DNA of 64,000 bases from Sphingomonas oleivorans (GCF_003050615.1 NZ_NWBU01000004.1:62001-126000), one strand, 5' to 3'. Counted from the stretch's first letter, positions 1 to 8,587 are shown. Numbers and translations: made by a program. The notes: generated by a model not told the origin, from the sequence alone.

Positions 1-1148
1 AGGGCTGGGCCTGGACGACCTTCTACCCCTTCCAATGGGATTTGAACTGGGCCAATCCCGAGCTGTTCCTGGCGATGCTCGACGCGCTGCTGACGCTCGC
101 CAATCGCGGGATCGAGGCGTTCCGGCTCGATTCCATCGCCTTCCTCTGGAAAGAGGCGGGCACCGACTGCCGCAACCTGCCGCTCGCCCATGTCGTGGTC
201 CGCGCGCTGCGCGCGGCGCTCGATATCGTGGCACCGGGCGTGCTGCTGAAGGCCGAGGCGATCGTGCCGACCCGCCATGTCCTGCCCTATTTCGGGGGCG
301 AGGAAGGCGGCGAGCCCGTGCCCGAATGCCATTTGGTCTATAATAATTCGCTGATGGTTTCCGGATGGGCAGCGCTGGCCGAGGGCGATGCGCGACTGCC
401 GCTCGCAATCCAGCAGGAAAGCGCGAAGCTGCCGCCGAACGCCAATTGGCTGAGCTATTCGCGCTGCCATGACGATATCGGCTGGGGCGCGCTGCTGGGC
501 GATCTGGCGGCGATCGATCCGGCCCCGGAAGCGCGGCTGAAGGCGGTGGCGGCGATGCTCGAGGGCCGTTCCGGCGGCTGGGGACGCGGCGAGGCTTTCC
601 AGACCGATGGCGACGGGCTGCACGGCACCAACGGCACCATGGCCTCGCTCGCGGGGCTGGAGGCGGCGGGCGAGGATCCCGCCTTGCGCGAGCGCGCCTT
701 TGCGCGGATCCGCCTGCTGAACGCACTGGCCATCGCGAGCGGCGGACTCGCGACCCTCTATATGGGCGACGAGACGGGCGTGCTCAACGACCGCACCTAT
801 CTCGCCGATCCCGAAAAGGCGCATGAGGGGCGCTGGCTCCATCGCCCCGTCATGGACTGGAGTGCAACCACGACCCCGGACGCCGCACGCATCGGCGGCG
901 ATATCGCGGCGCTGCTCGCAGCCCGGATCGCATCCGGCGGTGCAGGCAATGTTCGCGCGCTCGACAGCCGGAACCCGGCCGTCCTTGCGCTCGCCTGCGG
1001 GATGGATATCGTCCTCCTCAACTTTTCCCCGGACACGACGACGGTGGACATTGGGCTCACATCCTGGCGCGACAGGCTCGGCAAGGGCGCGGGCACAGGC
1101 ATGATCGACATAGGGGGGCTCGACGTCATCTGGGCAGCCCGCGAATAA
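1..1148 (+). CDS. Amylosucrase (GH13), 5'-truncated by the window edge
   Basis: This is the C-terminal part (about 380 residues) of an amylosucrase, a glycoside hydrolase family 13 enzyme that builds alpha-1,4-glucan from sucrose and releases fructose. The frame is open from base 3 with no start codon, so the gene begins upstream. The reading TTFYPFQWDLNWANPELF is the amylosucrase-type strand before the nucleophile. FRLDS (Asp near base 130) carries the nucleophile, KAEAIV (Glu near base 257) the acid/base, and CHDDIGW (near base 470) the third acidic residue. Full-length members are about 640 residues, so roughly 40 percent is missing. The sugar symporter and LacI repressor that follow fit a sucrose/glucan module. 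A related GH13 sucrose or trehalose enzyme is a less likely alternative. Confidence 0.88.
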   Translation, partial: GWAWTTFYPFQWDLNWANPELFLAMLDALLTLANRGIEAFRLDSIAFLWKEAGTDCRNLPLAHVVVRALRAALDIVAPGVLLKAEAIVPTRHVLPYFGGEEGGEPVPECHLVYNNSLMVSGWAALAEGDARLPLAIQQESAKLPPNANWLSYSRCHDDIGWGALLGDLAAIDPAPEARLKAVAAMLEGRSGGWGRGEAFQTDGDGLHGTNGTMASLAGLEAAGEDPALRERAFARIRLLNALAIASGGLATLYMGDETGVLNDRTYLADPEKAHEGRWLHRPVMDWSATTTPDAARIGGDIAALLAARIASGGAGNVRALDSRNPAVLALACGMDIVLLNFSPDTTTVDIGLTSWRDRLGKGAGTGMIDIGGLDVIWAARE

Positions 1149-1246
1149 TGATTGCATTGGCCGGACGGGCGCCGGCCACCTCGCGCCCGCGTGGCGCGCA
1201 CAAATAAGAATCACGCGCCGAAACGGCGTCGAAGGGAGAAGACAGG

Positions 1247-2836
1247 ATGACCGAAGGCATCGCCAGGCTGGCGCCGCTCGATTTGGGGGTGATCGCCGTC
1301 TATGCGCTGGGGATCATTGCGCTCGGCCTATGGGCGACGAAACGCAAATCGACCGCGCAGGATTTCTTCCTGGCATCGCGGGAATCGCGCTGGCCGGTGA
1401 TCGGCCTGTCGCTGCTCGCATCCAATATTTCCTCGACCACGCTGATCGGCCTTGCCGGTGCTGCCTATTCGGTCGGCATCTCCGTCTATAATTATGAATG
1501 GATGGCGGGCGTCGTGCTCGTGATCTTCTGCGCCTTCGTCCTGCCGGCGATCCTGCGCAGCCAAGTCTATACGATGCCGGAATTTCTCGAACGCCGTTAT
1601 GACGGCTTCGCGCGCAGCTATTTCACCGGCCTTACCCTCTTCCTCAACATCGTCGTGGATACGGCCGGCACGCTCTATGGCGGCTCGATGATGTTCAAGC
1701 TGCTGTTTCCGGATGCGCCGCTAACGCTCATCGTCGCGGCGCTGGCGCTGGCGGCCGGGACCTATACCGTCGCAGGCGGCCTGCGCGCCGTGCTCTACAC
1801 CGAAACGGTGCAGGCAATCATCCTGCTCGGATCGTCCATGGCGATCGCCTTCTTCGCCTTCGCCAAGGCGGGCGGCTGGGATGTGGTGATGAACAATATC
1901 GATCCGGCCAAGCTCAGCCTCATCCGGCCGCTCGACGATCCCGGCGTGCCATGGCTCGGCATCGTCACCGGCGTGTCCATTCTCGGCTTCTATTTCTGGT
2001 GCACCAACCAATTCATGGTGCAGCGCGTGCTCTCCGCCAAGTCGCTCGACCATGGCCGCTGGGGAAGCCTGTTCGCGGGCCTGCTGAAGCTTCCCGTGCT
2101 CTATTTCATGGTCCTTCCCGGCAGCGTCGCCATATTGCTCTATCCGACGCTCGACCGGCCCGACCTGGTCTACCCCACTTTGCTCTTCGATCTGCTCCCC
2201 GTCGGCATCGTCGGGCTGGTGGTGGCGGGTTTCCTGGCAGCGATCATGTCCGCCTCCGCATCGACCTTCAACTCGGCCGCCACCCTCTTCACCATGGATG
2301 TGGTGCGTCGCTGGAAGCCGGATACCGACAGCCGCGACCTCGTCTTCTGGGGACGCATCTCCACGCTCACCTTCATGGCGCTGGCGATATTGTGGGCGCC
2401 GCAGATCGGCCGCTTCGGCTCGCTCTTCCAATATCTCCAGGCGATCCTTTCCTATGCCGTGCCGCCGATCGCGGCGCTGTTCGCGGGCGGGCTGCTATGG
2501 CGGCGGGCCAATGCGCGCGGCGCCCGCTGGACGATCATCATCGGCTTCCTCTCGGGTGCGGCGCTGTTCGTGCTGAACGCGGTGCTGGGCCTGATCTCGA
2601 TCCACTTCCTCTATGTCGCCGCGATCCTGCTCCTGATCTCGATCGCGACCCTGATCGTCGCGAGCCTGACGGCGCCCGCGCCCGATTCCAGCAAGACGGA
2701 AGGGATCGTCTGGACCCCGGCAATCTGGCACGCGGAAAGCGCGACGCTCCGCGCCCTGCCCTTCTGGCAGAATTATCGGACACAGTCGGCGGGGCTGCTG
2801 CTGCTGACCGCCGCCATCGTCTGGACCTTCCGCTAG
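1247..2836 (+). CDS. Sodium/solute symporter (SSS family), probable sugar transporter
   Basis: A 529-residue inner-membrane protein with about 13-14 hydrophobic segments, typical of the SSS family (SGLT/PutP fold). The N-terminal block with KRKSTAQDFFLASRESRWP and the SLLASNISSTTLIGLAGAAY helix is the usual TM1-TM2 signature, and GFLAAIMSASASTFNSAATL is the conserved core motif. An AGAAG-like SD (GGGAGAAGACAGG) precedes the ATG. It starts 98 bases after the amylosucrase on the same strand, so the two may be co-transcribed. By context the substrate is probably a sugar released by or used for glucan metabolism. The exact solute cannot be read from the sequence. Confidence 0.88.
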   Translation: MTEGIARLAPLDLGVIAVYALGIIALGLWATKRKSTAQDFFLASRESRWPVIGLSLLASNISSTTLIGLAGAAYSVGISVYNYEWMAGVVLVIFCAFVLPAILRSQVYTMPEFLERRYDGFARSYFTGLTLFLNIVVDTAGTLYGGSMMFKLLFPDAPLTLIVAALALAAGTYTVAGGLRAVLYTETVQAIILLGSSMAIAFFAFAKAGGWDVVMNNIDPAKLSLIRPLDDPGVPWLGIVTGVSILGFYFWCTNQFMVQRVLSAKSLDHGRWGSLFAGLLKLPVLYFMVLPGSVAILLYPTLDRPDLVYPTLLFDLLPVGIVGLVVAGFLAAIMSASASTFNSAATLFTMDVVRRWKPDTDSRDLVFWGRISTLTFMALAILWAPQIGRFGSLFQYLQAILSYAVPPIAALFAGGLLWRRANARGARWTIIIGFLSGAALFVLNAVLGLISIHFLYVAAILLLISIATLIVASLTAPAPDSSKTEGIVWTPAIWHAESATLRALPFWQNYRTQSAGLLLLTAAIVWTFR

Positions 2837-2841
2837 TTCCG

Positions 2842-3864
2842 CTAGGTCGAGCGCCGGACGACCAGCTCCGGGGGCAGCACGACCGAGGAGGGCTCCGCCC
2901 CATCGATACGCGCGAACAGTCGATCCACGAGCAGCCTCGCCGCCTCTGCCAGATCCTGCCGGATCGTCGTGAGCGGCGGCGAGGTGTGGGCGGCAAGGTT
3001 GACATCGTCGAAGCCGACGACGCTCACATCGTCCGGAACGACGAAACCATGTTCGTTCAGCGCGCGGATCGCGCTCATCGCGATCACGTCGGATGCCGCG
3101 AAGATAGCGTCGAGCGGCGCCAAACCGGGCGCCGCGCCGGCCAGAAAGTCGCTTATCGCCTCATGAGAGGCATCCGCGGTGAGATGCGCCTCGATATGCG
3201 GCCCCGGCGCGATGCCGGCTTCGGCAAGCGCGGCGAGATAGCCGGCATGGCGCGCGGCGATCTCGGGAATGTCGGTCGTGCCGACGAAGGCGATGCGCCG
3301 CCGTCCGCGCTTCAGCAGATGATCGGTGGCGAGCCATCCGCCCCGGCGATTGTCCGTGCCCACCGAGGCATAGACCTGCCCCACATCTTGCCGCTCGCCC
3401 CAGACGATCAGCGACCGATAATGGCTGGCGACGCTGTTCAGAATGGCATCCTGGTTCGACTGGCCGATGACGATGACACCATCGACGCGGCCGCCGCGCA
3501 CGATGCTCGACAGCCAATCCTCGCCGACGGGGATCACCTTGGAGAGGACGAGATCCTGTTTCCGCGCGGTCAGCTCGTCCGCCAGATGACCGATCAAGGC
3601 GATGAAGAAGGGATCGGAGATATTCTGCGCGCTTTCATGCCCCAAAGGCAGGACCACGGCGATCGCATTGGTACGCCCCAGCTTCAGGTTGCGCGCGGTC
3701 TGGTTGAGGCGAAAGCCATGTTCGTCGGCGAGCCGGCGGATGCGCTCGCGCGTCTTGGCGCTGAGCATGCCGTTGCCGGACAGGGCGCGCGACGCCGTAC
3801 CCGGCGAAACACCGGCCAGCGCGGCCAGCTCGGTCAGGTTGGTTACGGGTTTGACGGGCACCAT
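2842..3864 (-). CDS. LacI-family transcriptional repressor
   Basis: A 340-residue LacI/GalR regulator. The N-terminal helix-turn-helix reads TNLTELAALAGVSPGTASRAL, followed by the hinge (RNLKLGRTNAIAVVLPLG) and a periplasmic-binding-protein-like sensor domain ending in ELVVRRST. The frame is open to base 3942, but the ATG at 3864 is the better start. It has the SD GAGGA eight bases upstream, and a perfect 20-bp palindrome at 3884-3903 would otherwise lie inside the coding region. The gene is convergent with the symporter, with only five bases between the stop codons, so it probably controls the amylosucrase/symporter module as well as itself. The effector sugar is unknown. Confidence 0.9.
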   Translation of the reverse strand: MVPVKPVTNLTELAALAGVSPGTASRALSGNGMLSAKTRERIRRLADEHGFRLNQTARNLKLGRTNAIAVVLPLGHESAQNISDPFFIALIGHLADELTARKQDLVLSKVIPVGEDWLSSIVRGGRVDGVIVIGQSNQDAILNSVASHYRSLIVWGERQDVGQVYASVGTDNRRGGWLATDHLLKRGRRRIAFVGTTDIPEIAARHAGYLAALAEAGIAPGPHIEAHLTADASHEAISDFLAGAAPGLAPLDAIFAASDVIAMSAIRALNEHGFVVPDDVSVVGFDDVNLAAHTSPPLTTIRQDLAEAARLLVDRLFARIDGAEPSSVVLPPELVVRRST

Positions 3865-3883
3865 CTGCCATTCCTCACATGCG

Positions 3884-3903
3884 TTGCGCAAAGCTTTGCG
3901 CAA
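3884..3903. promoter_or_regulatory. Perfect 20-bp palindrome, probable LacI-family operator
   Basis: The sequence TTGCGCAAAGCTTTGCGCAA is its own reverse complement. It lies 20 bases upstream of the preferred ATG of the LacI-type gene, where an autoregulatory operator is expected. Length and symmetry match LacI/GalR sites, although the centre is GC rather than the common CG. Confidence 0.7.
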
Positions 3904-3985
3904 GCGCGCGCGCAAGTCCATCGCCGAGCTTAGCGACGGCACCGTTCCGGAGCCATCATATCCATATTTGCTACCGAAAACGCGA

Positions 3986-4015
3986 CTGCGGCGGGCAATA
4001 CATTGCCCGCCGCAG
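3986..4015 (-). terminator. Hairpin downstream of the DoxX gene
   Basis: Two perfect 14-base arms (CTGCGGCGGGCAAT and its complement) are separated by two bases. On the minus strand the stem is followed by a short TTTT run, so this is a plausible intrinsic terminator for the DoxX gene that ends at 4039. Confidence 0.6.
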
Positions 4016-4038
4016 CATAAGAGGAACCGGTTCGGCGA

Positions 4039-4485
4039 TCAGGCGCGGCCGGCGCGTCCATCGAGGCTGATGGCGCCCGCGCCGAACGCCGCGACCTGGA
4101 GCAGGCCACCGGCAATGGCGAAATTCTTGAGGAAATGGATCATCTGATTCTGATCGGCGAAATCGGCGTGGAAGCCCAGGGCAGTGACGACGGAGAAGCC
4201 CGCCAGCGCCAGGGCGACAAGCCGCGCACGATAGCCGGCCAGCAGCAGCAGGCCGCCGCCCAGTTCCACCAGCAGCGCCACGGCATAGGCCAGCTTCGGC
4301 GCGGGCAGGCCTGCGCTGGCGATATAGCCGATCGTGGCGCTGGCGGCGGTGAGCTTGCCGAAGCCGCTCAGCAGGAAGATGGCCGAAAGCAGGACACGGC
4401 CGACAAGCGAGGCGCCGCCCGAAAGGGCAGCGGCCGACGAGGAGGAATTCCGCACGGAATCAGCGGTATAGGCCAGTTGGGACAT
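4039..4485 (-). CDS. DoxX family membrane protein
   Basis: A 148-residue protein of the DoxX/SURF4-like family with four hydrophobic segments. GRVLLSAIFLLSGFGKL is the first, typical helix, and LVELGGGLLLLAGYRAR is the conserved second region. Loosely defined family members sit in the inner membrane and have been linked to redox or thiol stress; no catalytic residues are evident. An AAGGA SD precedes the ATG. It is transcribed towards the hairpin at 3986-4015. The small two-helix protein upstream is on the same strand and may belong to the same transcript. Confidence 0.85.
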   Translation of the reverse strand: MSQLAYTADSVRNSSSSAAALSGGASLVGRVLLSAIFLLSGFGKLTAASATIGYIASAGLPAPKLAYAVALLVELGGGLLLLAGYRARLVALALAGFSVVTALGFHADFADQNQMIHFLKNFAIAGGLLQVAAFGAGAISLDGRAGRA

Positions 4486-4546
4486 TGTCTTGATCCTTTG
4501 AATGAGAGAAAAGGGGGTAAGCGGGGACGCTGGACGGAAATGCCGG

Positions 4547-4852
4547 TCAGTAGTCCGAACGGCGAGGATTGCTTGCGACGGTAGAAGTCGCGCTGACGCC
4601 CACGAGAAACAACAGATTTGCGCCGAGCAGACCGAGCAGAAGACTGTCGAAATATTCGGCGATCATGATCCCCAAGGTCAGCAGCAGGGCCGCCGACAGC
4701 AACGCCATCACGTTCCCGAGGCGGAGAAGCCGGGCCGGAGCAGGCTGCGCAACCGTGCGGGGCCGCCGTGCCACCCGAGGTCGCGCAGGATTGGCGGACG
4801 CCGCGGCGACTGAACCGATCTCGGCCGGAAACTCAAAATTCATATAGGCCAT
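4547..4852 (-). CDS. Small membrane protein, unknown function
   Basis: A 101-residue protein that I do not recognise. The first half is Ala/Pro/Arg-rich and probably cytoplasmic. The second half carries two hydrophobic stretches (VMALLSAALLLTLGIMIAEY and LLLGLLGANLLFLVGVSAT), suggesting a two-helix membrane protein. The ATG at 4852 is chosen because GGAGG lies seven bases upstream; an in-frame ATG at 4864 lacks such a site. It is on the same strand as DoxX, 61 bases upstream of it. Codon use resembles its neighbours, so it is probably real, but function is open. Confidence 0.55.
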   Translation of the reverse strand: MAYMNFEFPAEIGSVAAASANPARPRVARRPRTVAQPAPARLLRLGNVMALLSAALLLTLGIMIAEYFDSLLLGLLGANLLFLVGVSATSTVASNPRRSDY

Positions 4853-5162
4853 TCGAGCCTCCATCGTCGGAGCAGCGTCGTTCCTGGCGGGTTGCCGGGG
4901 ATCGACGGCCTCACAAATGGGCCTGTCCGACTTTCAGGAAAAGCCGAATAATATCGAATGGAATAATCGAAAAATTGGAAAAGTATGCCCTGCCCTCACC
5001 CTATGGCAATCCACCGAGAGCCATCCGGATTGTTCAATTTCATGGAACGTTCCGATCTATTTTATCCGGATTTTCGGGTCATCGGCCCTGAACCATAATC
5101 GCCGCATCAACTCGCGACCCGAACGGCCTTTCCCCCCGACGGCGCGAAACAGGGAGGCGACC
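4853..5162. other. Intergenic region between divergent small genes (310 bp)
   Basis: No convincing gene is present. Bases 4945-4985 are clearly AT-richer than the surroundings and hold two imperfect direct repeats of AATAATCGAA, which would suit a promoter region for the divergent small genes. A perfect 10-bp palindrome GGAACGTTCC lies at 5044-5053. GGAAC resembles the -35 of the EcfG general stress sigma factor, but I found no matching CGTT at the right distance. Confidence 0.4.
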
Positions 5163-5489
5163 ATGATCCAGACCAGCATAGCGGAACCCATGCTTTCCAA
5201 GCTCGAATGGAAGGTGATTTCGCTCGCCTTCAACGAGGCGACCGAATGTGGATGCGGCAGCTTCGAGGAGCCGTCGCGCCTTGGCGGCGCGGTCCGCCGG
5301 GCCTTCAACTGGATCACCGGCATCGAGCCGAGCCGGCCGCTCGCCGACCCGAAGCTGGAGTCGCTGCGCCGCTTCGCCTGCGAGACGCGCCGCCATGGCC
5401 GCCCCGCGAAAGATCTCGCGCCGGCCCTGATCGAACATGGTTTCTCGGCGGGTCAGGTGCAGGCTGTCGCCCTGCTCTCGACCCACTGA
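5163..5489 (+). CDS. Conserved-looking hypothetical protein, 108 aa
   Basis: A soluble, acidic to neutral 108-residue protein not assigned to a known family. It begins MIQTSIAEPMLSKLEWKVISLA and has a Cys-Gly-Cys (ECGCGSFEEP) near residue 30 and a Lys/Arg-rich middle. The frame is open from 4917, but the ATG at 5163 has a strong AGGGAGG SD and codon bias begins there. The last third (RPAKDLAPALIEHGFSAGQVQAVALLS) looks like a small helical bundle. It is convergent with the LysR gene and separated from it by a 36-bp palindrome. Confidence 0.6.
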   Translation: MIQTSIAEPMLSKLEWKVISLAFNEATECGCGSFEEPSRLGGAVRRAFNWITGIEPSRPLADPKLESLRRFACETRRHGRPAKDLAPALIEHGFSAGQVQAVALLSTH

Positions 5490-5554
5490 GCCCGCCAACC
5501 GGCGCCGCCTTGTCCTCCCCCTCCCCCCTGGGACAAGGCGGCGTCGGCCCCCAA

Positions 5555-5590
5555 GAGCATGTTGTGATTAGATCTAATCACAACATGCTC
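5555..5590. repeat. 36-bp perfect palindrome between convergent genes
   Basis: The 18-base half GAGCATGTTGTGATTAGA is followed immediately by its exact reverse complement, centred on AGATCT. It is much AT-richer than the flanks. It sits between the stop of the small unknown gene (5489) and the stop of the LysR gene (5673). It could be a bidirectional terminator without a clear T-tract, or a copy of a genome-wide palindromic element. No second copy was seen in this window. Confidence 0.75.
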
Positions 5591-5672
5591 CAATTCTCCT
5601 TTGCTTCCCGCATTTTCTGAGCCGTCAGGCGATTCCGCCCGACTTGAAAACGCTAGCGGCGCGGCGCGCCGA

Positions 5673-6566
5673 TCAGGCCGTGGCGCGCAGCCGCTCGATC
5701 AGCCAGCGCGCCGCCGGACCGGGCGGCGTATCCGTCCTATAGACCATTCTCAGCGGATAGGGCCCGCCGATCACATCGGGCGAGGCAAGGCGCACGAGCC
5801 GCCCCGCCTCGATATCCGCACGGACCATCGGCTCGGGCATATTACCCCAGCCCAGCCCTGCCAGCAGCAAAGCATGCTTGGCGCCGAGATCCGCCAGCCG
5901 CCATGTGCGCAGCGCCGTCACCTGAAAATCCTGCCCCTCGGTCAAGCGCGAACGATCGGTGAGGACGAGCTGGACATGATCCCGGCTCGCGCCCGGAGTC
6001 TCGCCCCCCGGCTGTGCGAGCGGATGATGCGGCGCGGCGACGGGGATGAGCTCGACATGGCCGATGCCGATATAATCAAGCCCCTCCAATTGCGTCTGCA
6101 ACGGCCCGGTGACGCCGATCACGGCGGCGCGATCGACCACGAGCTGCGATACCGCGCCGAGCGCCTCGACATGCAGGCGCAGCGAGACGGTGGGGAATTC
6201 GGCGCTGAACGCGGTGAGCGCATCGGTCAGCCGCGCCGTCGGCAGCAGCACGTCGACGGCGACCGTCACCTGCGCCTCAAGCCCCTCGAGCATGCCCGTC
6301 ACCCGTGCACGCAGCCCATCCACCCCGCGCGCGATCGTGCGCGCTTCGGACAGGACCATCCGCCCAGCTTCGGTAAGCTGCGGCCGCTTGGTCGACTCCC
6401 GATCGAAGAGCGTCAGGCCGAGCTGCGCCTCGAGATTGGTGATCGCATAGCTGATGACGGAGGTCGCCCGTCCGAGCTTGCGGCTCGCGGCCGCGAAACT
6501 GCCCGTCTCGACGATGCAGAGAAACACCTGCAACTGATCCAATGTGGGCGTGCCGGGGCCCCGCAT
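5673..6566 (-). CDS. LysR-family transcriptional regulator
   Basis: A 297-residue LysR-type regulator. The N-terminal winged helix-turn-helix is TLDQLQVFLCIVETGSFAAA followed by RKLGRATSVISYAITNLEAQLG. The C-terminal substrate-binding domain contains ELIPVAAPHHPLA and a final hydrophobic segment. The ATG at 6566 (MRGPGTPTLDQL) has the SD GAGGA seven bases upstream; the longer open frame to 6860 has no coding character. It is followed on the same strand by nothing and preceded by the M14 peptidase, also on the minus strand. The target is unknown. It could act on a gene outside this strand group, since no divergent partner is adjacent. Confidence 0.88.
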   Translation of the reverse strand: MRGPGTPTLDQLQVFLCIVETGSFAAASRKLGRATSVISYAITNLEAQLGLTLFDRESTKRPQLTEAGRMVLSEARTIARGVDGLRARVTGMLEGLEAQVTVAVDVLLPTARLTDALTAFSAEFPTVSLRLHVEALGAVSQLVVDRAAVIGVTGPLQTQLEGLDYIGIGHVELIPVAAPHHPLAQPGGETPGASRDHVQLVLTDRSRLTEGQDFQVTALRTWRLADLGAKHALLLAGLGWGNMPEPMVRADIEAGRLVRLASPDVIGGPYPLRMVYRTDTPPGPAARWLIERLRATA

Positions 6567-6690
6567 ATCGCATTCCTCGAAAAGCTGCCGTTCCGTAGAC
6601 CGAATCTCATCGCCATGCGAGCCACCGTGCCGGTCTCCCGATCGTCGGCACGCACAAGCGGCGCTGATTATCGGACAAGGCGTGAAATGC

Positions 6691-8538
6691 TTATTCGGCG
6701 CCGGGCCGAGACGATGGCGATGCCACCTCCCGTCCGACAGGATAGATGAGATAGCGCCGATCGAAATAGGGCGTGCGCTCGTAGAAGAAGGCGAGCCGGC
6801 GCGCGGGGCTGGCGGCGAAATCGGGATCGGCGGCGAGCTTCGCCTGGAATGCCCGGGCAAGCGCGGGATCGTCGGCCATCATCCGCTCCGCCAGCGGCGC
6901 CATGATATAGCCTTCGGCATATTCGGTGCGCTGCATGATTTCGGGAAAGAAGCCCCAGGCGAGAAAACTGTCGCGGCTTTGCGGCTCGAGCAGAATCGCA
7001 GCGAGTTCGCCCAGCGGCTGGTCGGTCGGGATACGCACCGAGCCCGGGGCATAAGTGACCTCCCGTGTCTCGGGCGTGAAGCTGTCGGCCGCGACCGGGA
7101 AGCGTCCTTCCTTCTCCGCCGCCGGATCGGGGCGAAGATTGGCGATCCGCGCCACATCGACCCGCACGGTGCGGGGTTCCGCAATCCTTTCCATCATTAT
7201 TCCGTGCCGCTGGAGCCGATCGATCAGCTCGGGCTTGGTGGCGGGCACCCAATAAGCGGCGGGCGGGCTGACGACGATGTCGGGCGTGCTGCCGAACACC
7301 GGCACGGACAGCGGCTTCGCGGGACGGCCGAGCCAACGCACCTCGTCCCGCCCCGTGATCGCCGAGCGATAGGTCTCGCGCGCCACGGGCCGGAAGAGGA
7401 AGCTGTCGACCGGCGCCGCATCCGCATCCTTCCAGCCGAGCGTCACCTGCTTCGGCCGCAGCGCCAGATCGGCGGCGCGCGCGGCTTTCAGTTCGGAGGC
7501 ATGGTCGGCCGCCGTACGGAGCGTCTGCTCGATCAGCACATAGGTGCCGAGCACGCGCTGCCGATAGGGCTTCAGCGAATGGGTTTCCACCAGCACCGTG
7601 GGGATCCGGCGAGCATCGCCATAGCCGGTGGAAAAGCGTGCCTGATCGGCGCCAACGCGAATGCCCTTTTCCGGCGCGCGCCCGTCGAGCGGATCGAGAT
7701 AGGGGCCCGGCACATGCCCCGCCCCGATCAGCGCGCGCTCCACCTCCGGCCGGTAGATGTCGTCGAGCCAGGCCCCTCCCCGCACGCTTCGCGCATAGCG
7801 GCCGTGCCAGCCGGGATAGGAGAAGGTGATGTCATGGACATAATCCATGCCGTCGGTGACATGGATGTCCAGATAGAGATCGGGATCATGCGCCCGGATA
7901 AGCCCGATCAGCCCCTGCATTTCGGGCGTGTCGGCCTTGGCATAATCCCGATTGAGATTGACGTTCTGGCCGGTCGTGCGCCAGCCTTGGACGAGCGGGC
8001 CGCGCTGATTGGGCCGGCTGTAGGCCGATCCATTCTCATGCCCGTCCGGGCTGACGATCGGCACGAAGACGAGATCCACGCCGTCGAGCAGCCGGTCCTT
8101 GCCGTGGAAGGCAATGTCGCGCAGCAGCATCAGGCCGGCATCCTTGCCGTCTATCTCGCCCGGATGGATGCCCGCCTGGATCAGCACGATGGGCTTGCGG
8201 CTTCCCGTGCCCGGCGCCCCCTTGGACGCGATGACAGCATAAAGCTCCCGTCCCTCGGGGGAGCGACCATAGCTTTCGATCCGGAACAGCGGCGAGGCGG
8301 CAACCAGCCGCTCCAGCCAGGCGCGCGTTTCGGCATAGTTGGGGGTCGAGACGAGCCCCGTCTTCTCGGCGGGCGTGATCCAGCGATCATCCATGCGCGC
8401 CACGAGCCGCTCGCTCGCGCCATGCCAGGCGAGAACCGGCGGCAGCACGGCATCGGGCGCAAAGAGAGGCTCGGCCGCAATCGGCTGTGCCGCCATAGTG
8501 CCGGCAAGGAGGAAGGCGATCCGCCTGGGATGAGACAT
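6691..8538 (-). CDS. Exported M14-family zinc carboxypeptidase
   Basis: A 615-residue protein with a Sec signal peptide (SHPRRIAFLLAGTMAAQPIAAEP) and an M14 peptidase domain in the first half. Zinc ligands are read as H125 and E128 in AGIHPGEID and H226 in LDIHVTDG. NLNRDY and PIVSPDGHENG are further family motifs, and VLVETHSLKPY probably carries the catalytic Glu. The remaining 300 residues are an accessory C-terminal region. The enzyme should work in the periplasm or outside, trimming peptides from the C-terminus. The start at 8538 is preferred over 8598, because it gives the signal peptide and leaves the 14-bp tandem repeats non-coding. Confidence 0.88.
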   Translation of the reverse strand: MSHPRRIAFLLAGTMAAQPIAAEPLFAPDAVLPPVLAWHGASERLVARMDDRWITPAEKTGLVSTPNYAETRAWLERLVAASPLFRIESYGRSPEGRELYAVIASKGAPGTGSRKPIVLIQAGIHPGEIDGKDAGLMLLRDIAFHGKDRLLDGVDLVFVPIVSPDGHENGSAYSRPNQRGPLVQGWRTTGQNVNLNRDYAKADTPEMQGLIGLIRAHDPDLYLDIHVTDGMDYVHDITFSYPGWHGRYARSVRGGAWLDDIYRPEVERALIGAGHVPGPYLDPLDGRAPEKGIRVGADQARFSTGYGDARRIPTVLVETHSLKPYRQRVLGTYVLIEQTLRTAADHASELKAARAADLALRPKQVTLGWKDADAAPVDSFLFRPVARETYRSAITGRDEVRWLGRPAKPLSVPVFGSTPDIVVSPPAAYWVPATKPELIDRLQRHGIMMERIAEPRTVRVDVARIANLRPDPAAEKEGRFPVAADSFTPETREVTYAPGSVRIPTDQPLGELAAILLEPQSRDSFLAWGFFPEIMQRTEYAEGYIMAPLAERMMADDPALARAFQAKLAADPDFAASPARRLAFFYERTPYFDRRYLIYPVGREVASPSSRPGAE

Positions 8539-8545
8539 GGACGTT

Positions 8546-8587
8546 CCCGAAATGAGTGGCCCGAAATGAGTGGCCCGAAATGAGTGG
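8546..8587. repeat. Three tandem copies of a 14-bp unit
   Basis: CCCGAAATGAGTGG occurs three times without a gap or a mismatch, beginning eight bases upstream of the M14 peptidase start codon, in its probable 5' leader. On the minus strand the unit reads CCACTCATTTCGGG. A regulator-binding array or a slippage-prone leader are both possible. Confidence 0.85.

Noticed and set aside
5044-5053. GGAAC in GGAACGTTCC as an EcfG-type -35
   Set aside because: No CGTT-like -10 at 16-17 bases on either strand; kept only as a palindrome.
4917-5162. N-terminal extension of the 108-residue hypothetical protein
   Set aside because: This part is AT-rich, has non-coding composition and lies before a strong AGGGAGG SD at 5163.
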